Shown here: one piece after another, positions 1 through 10,695 of the stretch
Numbering within the stretch: the stretch's first letter is position 1
How the letters are laid out: the number at the start of each line of letters is the position of its first letter
DNA from: Neovahlkampfia damariscottae
Lineage: Eukaryota; Heterolobosea; Selenaionea; Neovahlkampfiida; Neovahlkampfiidae
Reading direction: 5' to 3'
Assembly (NCBI GenBank): GCA_016618085.1
Contig: JABLTG010000071.1
Location: forward strand, 31,419 to 95,418
DNA: 64,000 nucleotides
Notes under the pieces: model-generated
Databases searched by the model: none
What the model was told of the DNA's origin: nothing
The model's input: the letters and a program-made list of their open reading frames with translations, nothing else
Program-made: the position numbers and the translations under genes

Positions 1-181
1 AATTTGTTTCCAACAAAATAGACCAATAGAAATGCGAATTTATAGAACAATCATTTTGGTTCAATTCCTGAACTGAATCTAACTAACCTATCAATATGAA
101 ATGATACATACATTTTAGGAAGGTCCAATTTCTTGAATACAGATGATTTCGAAGGTTCTAATAAAGCCTCAAAATTAAATT
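1..181. other. Window edge, no gene called
   Basis: AT-rich sequence downstream of the glutamate receptor stop codon. A CCAAT pentamer occurs near 123-128 but no supported reading frame was found. It may hold the 3' region of the receptor or part of a neighbouring gene outside the window. Confidence 0.4.
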
Positions 182-2023
182 TTATTGTTCTGGAGTATCA
201 ACTTGGATAGTAGGATTTTCTGTTCTTTCATCATCAATGGTTGGAATATTTTCCCTTTCTGAATCATTTTGAATATCTAAATCACCTAAATCATCAATTT
301 CAATTGATTCTAATTCTTGAACTCTTGATTCATCTTTCACAGTGTTCAATTTCTTTGATGAAGTTTTTTTTTCTTGAACTTCTTTTGGTTTTACATAATT
401 TGAATCTGCAGGAAATGCAGTTCTTCCTTTCATTCTTGAAGATCTTCTATATGTAGTTTTTGGTTTTTCAAGGTTATCTTGAGGAGCTGGATTTGATTCG
501 TCGTCTTGTTCTTGTTGCTTTTCTGGTACACCAGTTGCCATTGTTGGTCTTCTTCCTTTCTTTTTTCTTTTTACAAAATTTACAGCCAAATCACCAGCAG
601 CTGATTTGCTAGCTACATGACCACCTCCTAAAAATCTATGAACCATAGTAAATGGTTTAAATCTGTAACCAATTGCAGAATAGAAAAAGTAGTAAATATT
701 TTCAGCGACCAAAAGAAACATTGATATAACTACTACAACTGCTAACATGATCAAAACACCACCAAATGATTCAATTGTAATTTTGGTTGTACTTTGATCA
801 GATTCATCAGCTCCCAGACAAGATCCTTTATCAAACCACCATGTTTTATATGCCGTATCTAAGTATCCATTTTCTCTCAATCCCAAAATTGCTTTGTTAA
901 AAGTTGAAGCTAAAGAGAATCCCTTTCTCATTCCAGCAGCAAAATTAGAAGGATAAAACTTTTCACCAACTTGTAATGTATTACATGGAGCTTGATTTTG
1001 GAAGTACTAAAAAAATTAGGTTAAAAATTTTTTGAAATTACTTCAGTGACTGGAGAATCATGAACAATAGCAAAAATATCATTTGAATTATCACTAACTG
1101 CCGTTAACATGGTTGTTAAATTTTTATACGTAACCATGTATTTGATGATATCAGCAACATCAGGATTGGTTCTAAAATAATTCTCTATTGACGAATCAGC
1201 AATAACACCAAATTTGTATCCATTACTTCTTATGTCTGATAATTTTGTGATTCTTTGATCACCTGCTCTAATTGTTAAGAAAGCAGCTAAATTAGCAGTG
1301 TATGAAGCAACAATGATTAAAATAAATAATAAGTAACCTAAACTTAAAATTCTTGAAGCAAAATTTCTTCCTGGATCACCAGATTGTCCTACAAACGACA
1401 TACCTGCATTTATAACAGCATTTGAAAAATCCATTTCATGCTTGAATCCTTCATCTGGATGGTTATGATAACCATAAGGACTACAGGCATCAAATAACCA
1501 TAAAAGAACAACAAAAAGCAAGAAGGTGAGACAAATAATTAACCAAACTTCCCAACTAAATGGTTCTAAAAAAGAATCCAATTTAGCAGCTGTTTGAGGT
1601 TTTGGAATTAAAATTCTTAAACCAACATCTAAAAAACTACTTGTGTAGTCAATAACATCTGACCTAGGCCCAGTAACAGTTAAAGATGAAAAAGTTATAT
1701 CAGCTTCATTCCTAATCATTTCACCAACCATTCCATTCCTGTTAAAAAAGAAAGTGTTAATTTTTTTTTTTTTTTTCCTACCATGAACCATTTTTCAAAC
1801 CACCATAATTTCCGTCTTTTACAAGCTGGATATCATAAGTAATATTTGGCACCGTTTTTAAAATTTCGTTCATCATATCGATGGAGAAACCAGAGAATCT
1901 CTCATTGCCAGTTTTTGTCTTGTCAAAATAAACAAAAGGAGCTTCTTCTATCATAGTTACTTTCACTATTGTATTTGAATATACTTGAAAAATCAGAGCA
2001 GCAAACAGGAGAAGTGTTTTCAT
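182..2023 (-). CDS. Ionotropic glutamate receptor-like channel
   Basis: Three exons: 2023-1782, 1738-1042 and 1006-182, with introns of 43 and 35 nt, giving about 587 aa. An N-terminal signal peptide (MKTLLLFAALIFQVYS) leads into a periplasmic-binding-like S1 lobe with the family motif GSWNGMVGEM across the first splice. A first transmembrane helix follows (WLIICLTFLLFVVLLWLF), then a pore loop and TM3 containing SYTANLAAFLT, the hallmark of iGluRs (animal SYTANLAAF). The S2 lobe comes next, then TM4 near residue 370 (GGVLIMLAVVVVISMFLLV) and a basic/acidic cytoplasmic tail. There is no amino-terminal domain, so it resembles the minimal bacterial or plant-like architecture. Ligand is not predictable by eye. 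A GATTGG box sits at 2059-2064, about 36 bp before the ATG. Confidence 0.9.
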
Positions 2024-2415
2024 TGTTCTCGGTTAAATTTAGATGTTACGAAGAAAATGATTGGACTGTTTTTGGTCTCATATTGTTTTGGTAATTCAAT
2101 TTTTTTTCATTTTTCGTTCAAAAAATATAGTAAATATTTGAATGTTCAATTTTTATCTGTTGTTAAATGGACCAATGGGAAAAAGGCGAACAAGAGTACA
2201 CTACCAGTAAAAAAACATTCATCAGATTAGTATCTATCACCTTTTTTACAGTTTGAACTCATAGCTTATATTTAATTTGGTTCGAGCTTTCAATTCCAAA
2301 ATTGATAAAGCGAACAAGAATTTCAAGTTTTTTGGCAGTAAAGATCAATTGAGAGAAGATGGAAAAGTAAAACTTGAATTTATTTCCACAAGGATTATCA
2401 TTGAAACAATGACTT
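2024..2415. other. Intergenic and receptor promoter region
   Basis: Non-coding stretch between the 3' end of the TPR-like gene and the start of the glutamate receptor, both on the minus strand. The inverted CCAAT box (2059-2064) close to the receptor start is the only recognisable element. The short open frames here have no coding character. Confidence 0.5.
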
Positions 2416-3267
2416 TCATTCAATTTCCAAATTTTCTTCTTCATTTTTAACATCTTCTTCATTCGTAATTTCAATTTTAATCTCTTCATTACTTTCAACC
2501 ACTTGTTTTTTATCATATTCAATTTGATTTTTTTGTTCAATTTCTTTCATCTCTTCTTCGACTTCATTCAACATTTCATTTTTCATTGAGGAAATAAGCC
2601 TAAATGATTTTTCCCAATCATTTGCACTTGAAGGTTTTAGGTTATTTGCCATCATAAAATCAGCAAAACAACCCCAACTTTTAACAAATTTTTCATTTTG
2701 TTTTTTGTTGAATTTTTCTTCAGAACCTTGATCAACAAAGTGAAGATTATTCAGAAACTTTTTTGCATGAATTGAATTTAAATCATCTCTTTTTGCAATT
2801 TCCATGATCATTTCCAGTCCATCTGATTTTCTTTGAGCAATACCTTGTTCTCCATAAAATAACAATAATCCACAACGGAATGAATTAAAACCATTTGACA
2901 TGTTGCCAGCATATAATTTAAATGCTTTTTTTAAATTTTTATCGACTACGATACCATCTTCATAAAACATGGCCACAAGAGGAACACTTGGTTCTTTTCC
3001 TGTTTTGATGGAGTTTTCTAAATAGTACAAAGCCTCGTCATATTTTTCTTCAAATAAATTATGTAATCCAATATTATAAAGCTCAGAAGGTGTATGCAAT
3101 TCTAATTCATCTTGAATTTGATCTGGAAGTAGAGCTGTTTTATTTGGAACAAATTCTTTTAAAAATGCTAGATAGGCCTTTAATGTTTGACCAGTTCCAA
3201 CTTTCATTAAAAATTGTATTGGATAGGATGAGGAATTTAGGTATGAAGACAAAATTTCTTCATTCAT
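2416..3267 (-). CDS. TPR/Sel1-like repeat protein with acidic tail
   Basis: Single-exon frame of 283 aa, starting at the first in-frame ATG (MNEEILSSYL); upstream in-frame codons lack an ATG. Residues around 65-150 hold helical repeats of TPR or Sel1 type (YNIGLHNLFEEKYDEALYYL, then a repeat with VPLVAMFYEDG and KAFKLYAGNM), which normally form a protein-binding solenoid. The C-terminal 70 residues are strongly charged, rich in Glu and Lys, and probably coiled coil or disordered. I do not recognise an orthologue. The role as an adaptor is inferred from the repeats only. Confidence 0.6.
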   Translation of the reverse strand: MNEEILSSYLNSSSYPIQFLMKVGTGQTLKAYLAFLKEFVPNKTALLPDQIQDELELHTPSELYNIGLHNLFEEKYDEALYYLENSIKTGKEPSVPLVAMFYEDGIVVDKNLKKAFKLYAGNMSNGFNSFRCGLLLFYGEQGIAQRKSDGLEMIMEIAKRDDLNSIHAKKFLNNLHFVDQGSEEKFNKKQNEKFVKSWGCFADFMMANNLKPSSANDWEKSFRLISSMKNEMLNEVEEEMKEIEQKNQIEYDKKQVVESNEEIKIEITNEEDVKNEEENLEIE

Positions 3268-3299
3268 CTTTTGTTTGGAGGAACAATAGATCAATATTA

Positions 3300-4020
3300 T
3301 TGGTTTAAATATTTTCTATTTTCCAGTATTTCATTTTAAGTTTGCATGGACTCTCGTTTGCTTTTCTTTGTTCTTGTTCAAAAGAATCACCTGAATTTCC
3401 ACTTAAAGATACTTGTCCATCAATAGTTGTTTGCATCGAATTCTAAATAAACTTGAATCATGAGGAAAAATAATTAAAGAATCTTGTAAGTCTTTTTTCC
3501 CAATGTAAAGGGCAATAAAATCATTAGATATGTCAGAAGTATCAATAGATCTCCTCAAGACAACTTGGTGAGATCTTTCACTTCTGAAGTTGACAAAATT
3601 CAATTTCCATTTCAGATTTAAAATTTAATTTCTTTTTTTTTAATAAATTTTTCATATACATTCCTTTAAAAAATTCTTCAAATGATCTTGATTCTATCTT
3701 ACATTTTTGATAAAGAAATGTTTTGAATGAATAAAAATATAATGGAAATTGTTGAATATTTCCCTTAATTGATTTTGATATCACATTTTAAGTTTAAAAT
3801 TCTTGTTTTTCCAATTTTTTTTTATCAAAAGTGTTTGTTTTACCTTAAATTTCATTGAAATAACGAATTCCATTAACAGTCCCAAAAATGTCTTTCCAGC
3901 CTTGTCTTTTTAAATCCAAAATTTGTTGTGCCGAAAATTTTTGAAGTTTTTCTTTGATAATAGATGGGTGATTAAAAATTTCTTTTGATTTTACTGGTTG
4001 ACTTCATCCAATCAAAACAT
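3300..4020 (-). pseudogene. Degraded or unresolved multi-piece locus
   Basis: Several open stretches on the minus strand look protein-like but do not join into one frame. Around 4017-3842 a 50-residue piece contains KEKLQKFSAQQILDLKRQGW. A second piece (3784-3403) can be joined through a putative GTATATG..TTCAG intron of about 50 nt and contains SERSHQVVLRRSIDTSDI. A third piece (about 3440-3305, QTTIDGQVSLSGNSGD) is in another frame. A CCAATC box at 4008-4013 sits where a divergent promoter shared with the FAN1 gene is expected. Either a real gene with introns I could not place or a decaying gene. No family was recognised. Confidence 0.3.
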
Positions 4021-4055
4021 CAATCTTAATTTTTGGCACCAATTCGTCAAAACTG

Positions 4056-6165
4056 ATGAAGAGAAAAAGAACTCCATCAAATAAAATGACTAACAAATCA
4101 ATTTTTGATTACTTTCAAGTCAAAACACCAAAAAAAACAAAAGTTGAACTGGAAACATCAGTTTCTCCGATTTCAGAAGAGTCTCCTTTATCAGATCAAA
4201 ATATACAGAAAAATAATGATTCATTCAAAACACCAACAAAGATTGTGAAACATGCAGAGGAAAAAGAAAATTCTCAAGAAAGTTCACAAGGAGATTCACA
4301 AAGTTCAAAAGATTCACAAGACGAATATGTTCCAACTTATTATTTAACAAACTTTTTTATCATTTTTGATACAGTTTTCGAGAAAGATATTCACTTATTC
4401 GATGAAAAAGAAGTTGAACTTTTAAGTTGTTTTAAAAAAATGAATGAAAATTGTCAAAGACTCTTCATTCGACTATTTCATAGAAAAAGGGATTGGTTTC
4501 AAGCTTCAAAAATAAATTATAAAGAAATTGAAAATATGGAACTTACAATTGATGAATTAGCAAAAGAAGATTTTCTTGAAGTTTTTGACAACTACTTGAA
4601 TTATTCAAATGAAGAAATTGAATCTCTGCTATCATTACTAACGATAAATGATCTCAAAGTGAATCTATCACCAGTCCTTAAAAAAGGAAATTTAAAAAGA
4701 AATGAAATTGTGAAACTCATCATTGAGAAACCAAAAAATTCAATTTTTAAGGAAAAAGTTGAAAACAAAACATTAAAAAAAATGATTTCAAAGCTTGGAA
4801 AATGCATAAGAATACCATTAGAATTTAAAGAATTGATCAATCGAATTAATTGTTTGTTCTTTTTGAACGAATCTCAAGACTCAACTTCATTATTATTGCA
4901 TGACATGAAAATAGTTGAATTTCCAGAATATAATTACAAACCTACAAGTATTTTCAAAACAAGAGAACAATTCATTGAATACACAAAATCAAAGAAAATG
5001 TCACAATCCTTCTCTCAGTATTGTCATGAAAAAAATTATGAAAAAGTTTTTGAACTTGTTGATTTTTCTATTGATTATATTTCTAATAATCCAGAAGAAA
5101 AAGAGGAATTGAATGTATTTTTAGTGAAATTCACTCCTCAATATGTTTATACTTATCTCATTCATCATTCAGTTGAAGTTTATGAAAAGAACAAGATGTA
5201 TGAAAGATCTGTTGAAATTTTGAATTTCCTTTTAAGTCTTAATTACCTTAAACATAAAAGAGGAAAATGGTGGAACCGCTTAGCACAAGATTATCAACAT
5301 TTGAAGAAACATGTAATTCAAATTTTTAATTTTTAACTTGAAGGAATTGGCATTTGAGACATGTTGTAATTGTTTAAAAGATCAATATTTACTCATTGAA
5401 GATCAATTAACAATTGAAAAACGAATTGAAAGAGTTGCAAAAAAAATCAAAAAAATCAAAGTTCCAAAACCAGAAATCGAACTGAAGCAACCAAAACATA
5501 TTTATATCCAAGGAATTTCATTAACAAAAAATTTACCTGGAAAAAGTCAATACCGTGGAAAAGATGATACTTTATGCACTGTTGAAGATTTGGTCATACA
5601 ACATTACGATGAAAAAGGTTTTGATTCTTATCACACAGAGTCAAGTATTTTTGTGACAATATTTGGTTTATTGTTTTGGGATATTATTTATATGGATATT
5701 CCATGTGTATTTCAAACAAAATTCCAAACATCTCCTTTAGATTTTCGAACAATTGCATTTTATCCACAAAGGAAAAAAGAGATTGATGAAAGACTTGAAG
5801 AGATAAAAAAAGATGGTAAAATGGAAGAATTGATCAATAAAACATGGGAAAATTATGAAGGTAAAGCTAATGCTTGTATCAATTGGTCAAGAATTACATT
5901 AGAAGAAATTATTTTGATTGTCAAATCAGCAGGTGGAATTTTAATTTCTTCAATAATGTTAGAATTGGCAAAAAATTTTAAAAAGACAAAAGGAATGCCT
6001 GATTTGATTGTATTTGATGAAAATGAATTCAAATTTTGTGAAGTGAAATCACAAAGAGATCATTTAAGTGATCATCAAAGGATTTGGATTGATGTTCTGA
6101 TAAAATCAAATGTAACAGTTGAAATTTGTCATGTTGTTGAAAAATTGACAGAAAATCAAAAATAA
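4056..6165 (+). CDS. FAN1: FAN1-type structure-specific nuclease (VRR-NUC)
   Basis: Two exons, 4056-5312 and 5344-6165, with a 31-nt intron that removes an apparent stop; about 692 aa. FAN1 acts in interstrand crosslink repair as a 5' flap endo/exonuclease. The middle region carries the TPR-like helices and the family motif RGKWWNRLAQDYQHLKKH. The C-terminal VRR-NUC domain shows the catalytic series: GMPDLIVF, then FCEVKSQRDHLSDHQ. The motif VFQTKFQTSPLDF is also typical. The N terminus lacks the UBZ zinc finger of animal FAN1 but has KSIFDYF, which resembles a PCNA-interacting peptide, followed by a basic stretch likely to act as a nuclear signal. Family assignment is firm; the PCNA link is inference. 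Confidence 0.88.
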
Positions 6166-6317
6166 CTATTTAATTATTGTATCCAAAATAATCATCTATT
6201 CAGTGGTTGATAAAAAGTTCATGTGATTGGTTCAGGTTTGACATTTGTTGTACTCTTTTTTTTTGAGTCAAATAATAAAATTTAATACATGAAAATTTTT
6301 ATTTTATTCAGTTCCAT

Positions 6318-6573
6318 TTAAAAACATCCAGTTTTGACTTTTTTAAGGTATGGATTATCCATACTTTGATTTTGAGTTGGATCAAATGGATCAGCGTTTT
6401 CTGGTTTTTCAATATATTCCATTAATGTTTTAATAGCTTCACTAGTTTTACAAGCAGATTTTGAACTTTCTAATTCTAATTGTAATTTTTCATTTTCCAT
6501 TTGGATTTGAGTAAGTACAAAGTCCTGAAATAAATTATACTTTAAAATTTCTTACGTTCATTTTTGAGTTCAT
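6318..6573 (-). CDS. Heterotrimeric G-protein gamma subunit
   Basis: Two exons: an 18-nt first exon at 6573-6556 (MNSKMN), a 31-nt intron, then 6524-6318; 74 aa. The protein is one long amphipathic helix (LTQIQMENEKLQLELESSK), then PFDP and the conserved gamma-subunit NPYLKK ending, equivalent to the animal ENPF-basic-CAAX tail. Gamma pairs with the G-beta propeller and anchors it to membranes. Here the frame stops directly after Cys-Phe, so only two residues of a CAAX box are present; see findings. A GATTGG box lies at 6621-6626. The small size and conserved tail support the call, though no search was possible. Confidence 0.75.
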
Positions 6574-6684
6574 CTTGTCGTAGGTTTTTTTTTCTGTTGA
6601 ACTGAGAATAAAGAAACTGTGATTGGACAAATCAATTTTAAAAATAAAAAAAGTTCCCAAAATGTTGATGAAAATTTCTATATT

Positions 6685-7162
6685 TTATTTTTTATTTTTT
6701 TTGTTTGATTTTGAAGTTGAAATAGTGTCATTTACTTTTATATTTTTTGTACTTGGAGAATTTGAACCTGAATCTGGATTTTCTGTTTTTTTCTTTTTCT
6801 TTGTTGACGTAGATAGGTTTGATTCCATTAATTCTTTTCCTCTTTTTAAACCTGACATTTTATCTTTTGATAAAACAGCGAATGAAACTTGAAATCGAAC
6901 TAAATCTTTATGAGAGACAATTGTGCTGTATTTCTCATCACCATTTGTTGCTCTGACTAATAAACTATTATCAGGTACTTTGATTTTTTTTTCTTTATCA
7001 CTCTTTTTTTCAGGTGGAGCGTCTAAACAAAAAAGAATTAATAATTTTTTTTTTGGTTGAACATTTTTTAAAAGTGACCCATACAGATTTTTTTGATTTG
7101 GTACTCTCATATAATTTACCAACTTTAGATAAAAATTCGTCGTTGTTGTTTATCAAAACCAT
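6685..7162 (-). CDS. SRP14: Signal recognition particle 14 kDa subunit
   Basis: Exons 7162-7063 and 7022-6685 around a 40-nt intron with a GTTCAA donor; 145 aa. The start MVLINNNDEFLSKVGKLYES matches the first helix of SRP14. The segment SVWVTFKKY spans the splice, and LLVRATNGDEKYSTIVSHKD matches the conserved core that contacts the Alu domain of SRP RNA with SRP9. A Lys-rich, low-complexity C-terminal extension follows, as in several SRP14 proteins. The product acts in elongation arrest during ER targeting. Confidence 0.85.
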
Positions 7163-7236
7163 CTTCTTGTTTCTCAAAAATAATCCAATAAAAATCATCC
7201 ACGTCCTTTTTGAAGAAAATTTGAAGAAGAAAAAAA

Positions 7237-7695
7237 ATGACTACAAAAATGAAAAATATAATGATTTTGTTGAAAGATATTCCAAAGTCTGTTAATTTCT
7301 ATCAGAAAGGATTGGATTGTAAAGTCAATTATTCCTCAGAACATTGGGCTGAATTACAATCAGGAAATTATACCATACATCTGAATAGAGTCGAAAGGTA
7401 CAAGAACAAAAATATTGAAAATATAGTGAAGCATCAACTACTTCAGGATATACACCATTCTTATGTTTTGACGTTGAGAATTTAGGTTTGAAAATTTTTT
7501 TCTTTTACTTTTTAACAAACAGACAAAGTTATTCATAAACTAATTGAATTAGGTTTGACCAATCTCATGATTTTTTAAATTTTAGGTGGAGCAATGGATG
7601 GACCGATAAAATATCCAGCTCATGGGAAAATAGCATCAATAAGGTCACCAGATGGACAAATGATCGGTTTATTTGAAGAAAATAAACACTCATAA
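7237..7695 (+). CDS. Small glyoxalase/VOC-fold protein
   Basis: Four exons (7237-7397, 7427-7485, 7523-7552, 7586-7695) separated by introns of 29, 37 and 33 nt; 119 aa. The one-module vicinal-oxygen-chelate fold is recognisable: ILLKDIPKSVNFYQKGLDCK at the start, the strand WAELQSGNYTIHL, and the terminal SIRSPDGQMIGLFEE, which matches the family ending DPdGn..el.e. VOC proteins include glyoxalase I, dioxygenases and resistance proteins; substrate cannot be assigned. Two introns use the less common GTTTGA donor. Confidence 0.75.
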
Positions 7696-8201
7696 TTTTT
7701 ACTTTATTATTTTGATAAATTTTAATTTTAAATATCAAAATTTGAGGATGCTTGATATTTTCCTGTTTGAAACACTTCATGGTGATTCTTGTCAAATTTT
7801 GTTTGTTCCAAGAGATGACACTTATATTGGATATTGTATTGTGCAGTTGTTTTCTTTAATTACTTCATTTTAAAAATTGAGTCATCTTCATCCAATCACA
7901 GTGATTACACTTTTCATCAATGGCAAACCTCAACATTGATGTTTTTGTTCTAATTTCTGAATTCCTTTCAACCTCGAAAGATATAGGTTCAATGCTAAAC
8001 ATTAACTCAGAAAGTAACCAGGTATCCAATCCAGATCAATTATCTAACTCAAACAAAGGTTCAATACAATTCCAATTTTTGGAAACTATTTTATAAAACA
8101 AAACTACAAGAAGTGAATACATTAAAAATGAAACAGAAACACCTGAACTATTTTGAAAAACTTCAAAAAAATATCAAAAAAAAGAGAAGAAAAATTACAA
8201 A
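7696..8201. other. Intergenic, no gene seen
   Basis: About 500 bases of AT-rich sequence between two plus-strand genes. A CCAATCACAGTGATTAC segment near 7894-7910 contains the CCAAT box and a short palindromic patch. No coding region, RNA gene or repeat was recognised. Confidence 0.4.
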
Positions 8202-9491
8202 ATGAGTCAATGGAAAAACTCATTCATAGCATTGATAAAAAAAAGAATATCAATTAAGATTATAGAATTTTCAGAAGAAAATATGTTTAAAATATCCTTT
8301 GAAGAGTTTTGGTATCAAGTGTTGAAACTACTTCAATCATCAAATAACTCTCATTTTACTCTTTATTTTGAAGATTGCGAGATATCATCATTATTATTCA
8401 TTTCTCTATTCAACTTTAAAAGTTATGATGAGTATTTATTGAATTCAAAGAAAATACAAATGATTCAATTTCATCCGTTAAGGTTTGATACAACAAAAGT
8501 CATTGCTGTATTCAAAGATCTTTACAAGTGCATCAAATTTAAATTTCATACACAAATTCATGAATTGACACCAATGGATCATCTAATTTGGCTTAATGAC
8601 TTGGAATTATTACAAGAAGTTTTGAAAATATCATCAACCAAAATATCATCTTTCTATCAAAAGAAAAAACTATTTCTTCAACCATTGAGTCTAAAAATGA
8701 TCAATTATTTGAAAAATGATTATATTTTGACAGTTGTTGATGCTGGGAATTTGCTTCAATTTGGATCAACCGAAGTATTACAAGCTCATGTGGAAGAACT
8801 GGACAAGTCCTTTTTATCGACTCCAAAAATTCAATTTTATTATATACATGATTTTATTGATAATTTGGAATGGTTTATCAAAAATAGCACTCTTAAACCT
8901 CAAATATTCAGAAAGATCATCAATCAACTGTTTGACTTATTTTATTGTTATGTTCATGATAAAATTTTAGAGAGGTTAGTTTGTCTAATTATAAAAATGG
9001 ATACATTTGGTGTTTTAAAATTGTCAGATGAAATATTTTTTGATAACATATTTAGATCTGCTCAGATTGAATTGTGCATTCCAAATATGTTTTTGAAATG
9101 TGGATATAGCATTAATGAAAATAGTTCATTAATGAATATTAAAAAAATGTTTCATATTGATTGCCATCGCTACAGCAAACAGTGTGTGACTTTTTGCAAT
9201 CAAGCTGGTTATGATGTAAATCATAAATTTGGAGATGAAAAATTGACAATGTTACAACTGTATATCAACTCTACAAATGTATCGATTCGAAAATGTCAGC
9301 CATATGCATATCATTATTTGTCACAATTATCAAAAATTATTGATGATTTCAAATCGGTTGGTGGTCATTTTGAAGATTGTTGGTTGGAAGAATTGAGATT
9401 CACCATTCAAAATATTTCATATTACCGGATTCAATTTAAGGAATTTGAGTGGTTAAATTTACCTCCAGAGCCATTATGTGTCATACTTTAA
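8202..9491 (+). CDS. Unrecognised protein with ankyrin-like helical repeats
   Basis: Uninterrupted 429-aa frame with a clear ATG and good coding character. The sequence is mostly alpha-helical and rich in Leu, Ile, Phe and Lys. The stretch HLIWLNDLELLQEVLKISST and later CNQAGYDVNHKFGDEKLTMLQL resembles degenerate ankyrin units (the latter like GADVN...TPLH). No catalytic motif, signal peptide or transmembrane helix is evident. Its stop is only 44 bp before the next gene's ATG, and the CCAATC box at 9508-9513 falls in that gap. Confidence 0.55.
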   Translation: MSQWKNSFIALIKKRISIKIIEFSEENMFKISFEEFWYQVLKLLQSSNNSHFTLYFEDCEISSLLFISLFNFKSYDEYLLNSKKIQMIQFHPLRFDTTKVIAVFKDLYKCIKFKFHTQIHELTPMDHLIWLNDLELLQEVLKISSTKISSFYQKKKLFLQPLSLKMINYLKNDYILTVVDAGNLLQFGSTEVLQAHVEELDKSFLSTPKIQFYYIHDFIDNLEWFIKNSTLKPQIFRKIINQLFDLFYCYVHDKILERLVCLIIKMDTFGVLKLSDEIFFDNIFRSAQIELCIPNMFLKCGYSINENSSLMNIKKMFHIDCHRYSKQCVTFCNQAGYDVNHKFGDEKLTMLQLYINSTNVSIRKCQPYAYHYLSQLSKIIDDFKSVGGHFEDCWLEELRFTIQNISYYRIQFKEFEWLNLPPEPLCVIL

Positions 9492-9534
9492 TCCGAAGAA
9501 AATTTATCCAATCAAATTCACATTTTTCTTGAAA

Positions 9535-10378
9535 ATGAGAAGAGCAAACATGATCAAAGTTGTGAGAAAAAGTTACTCCACTTTTGTAAAATTAGAAAAA
9601 ATGGACAAAATAGCAACCATTAAATTGAATAATCCAGCTAAAAGAAATTCTTTATGCTCTCAAATGATCAAAGAGTTAACTGAAACTATTACATCACTTG
9701 ACGAAACCACTAAATTAGTTCTTTTAAAATCAACAGGAAATGTATTTTGTTCTGGATATAACTTAAAAGAATTATCAGAATTTGATTCAAAAAATCAAAG
9801 AAATTACTTCAAATCCTCGTTTGATTTGTTTAAAAAAATAAAAAATTTGAAACAACCAGGTTTTTTCAAAAAAAAAGAATTAATTTGTTTTTTCAGTTAT
9901 TGCTGAAATAGATGGTGTTGTTGCAGCAGCAGGAGTTCATTTAGTTTCATCATGTGATTTAATTGTGTGCTCAGAAGAATCAACATTTGCAACTAGTGGT
10001 GTTAAATTTGGAGTATTTTGTCATTCACCAGGTGTTGCATTGTTCCGAAACATGTCATCTGAAAAGAAAGTAAAAGAGATGCTTTTAACAGGAGAACCAA
10101 TGAATGCCACTGAAGCACTTCAGTTTGGCTTCATTAATCGTGTTGCTTCAAAAGAAAATTTGGAAAAAGAAACTGAGAAATTGGTGAAGTCAATTTTGCA
10201 CAATTCATCAGAAATTGTTTGTTTTGGAAAAGGAATTTTTCAAAAACAGATTGAGATGACTGAAGACGAAGCAATTAATTTCACTTTGGATGCCATGATG
10301 GAAAATATGGAGCTCAATGATTCAAAGGAAGGAATGAAAGCGTTCAAAGAGAAAAGAAAACCTCAATGGAAAGAATAA
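9535..10378 (+). CDS. Enoyl-CoA hydratase/isomerase family protein, ECHDC3-like
   Basis: Exons 9535-9859 and 9897-10378, intron 37 nt, 268 aa. The start MRRANMIKVVRKSYSTF is basic and lacks acidic residues, consistent with a mitochondrial presequence. Crotonase-fold landmarks: KIATIKLNNPAKRNSL, the oxyanion-hole motif FCSGYNLKEL, then AEIDGVVAAAGVHLVSSCDL. The usual catalytic Glu pair of hydratases is not obvious, as in ECHDC2/3-type proteins whose activity is unclear. The body also shows GVKFGVFCHSPGVAL and the ALQFGFINRV helix. A role in fatty-acyl-CoA metabolism is inferred from the family. Confidence 0.82.
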
Positions 10379-10695
10379 ATTCATCAAACATGCACTTATT
10401 TCGTGATTGTCTCTATCTGGATAGTGAAATTGGTGAGAGCGTTTTCTCTGTTTTGGACACAACAAATTCACCATTTTAAGCATTGCCAAAAAAGAACTTT
10501 CTAATGGTGAATGGAAATTCACTTGCCTAATCAGTAACAATTCACCCAATTTGTAAATAATACTTTTTGGGAATACTAAAAAAAGAAAATCTAAAGTTCA
10601 TTTTGAGAAAAACAGAGGACCAGATTTGCAATGAATCTCTATTAATAGTGAAACAAAGATGGTTGGTCAAACTGAAAAACGTATTTGAAACAAAT
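10379..10695. other. Intergenic, no gene seen
   Basis: About 317 bases between the hydratase-family gene and a small downstream gene. It contains two loose ATTCACC-type direct repeats (near 10466 and 10540) but no box or RNA that I can identify. Confidence 0.35.

Noticed and set aside
1985-2230. Plus-strand 81-codon frame overlapping the glutamate receptor start
   Set aside because: Covers the receptor promoter and signal-peptide codons on the other strand; composition is that of intergenic sequence.
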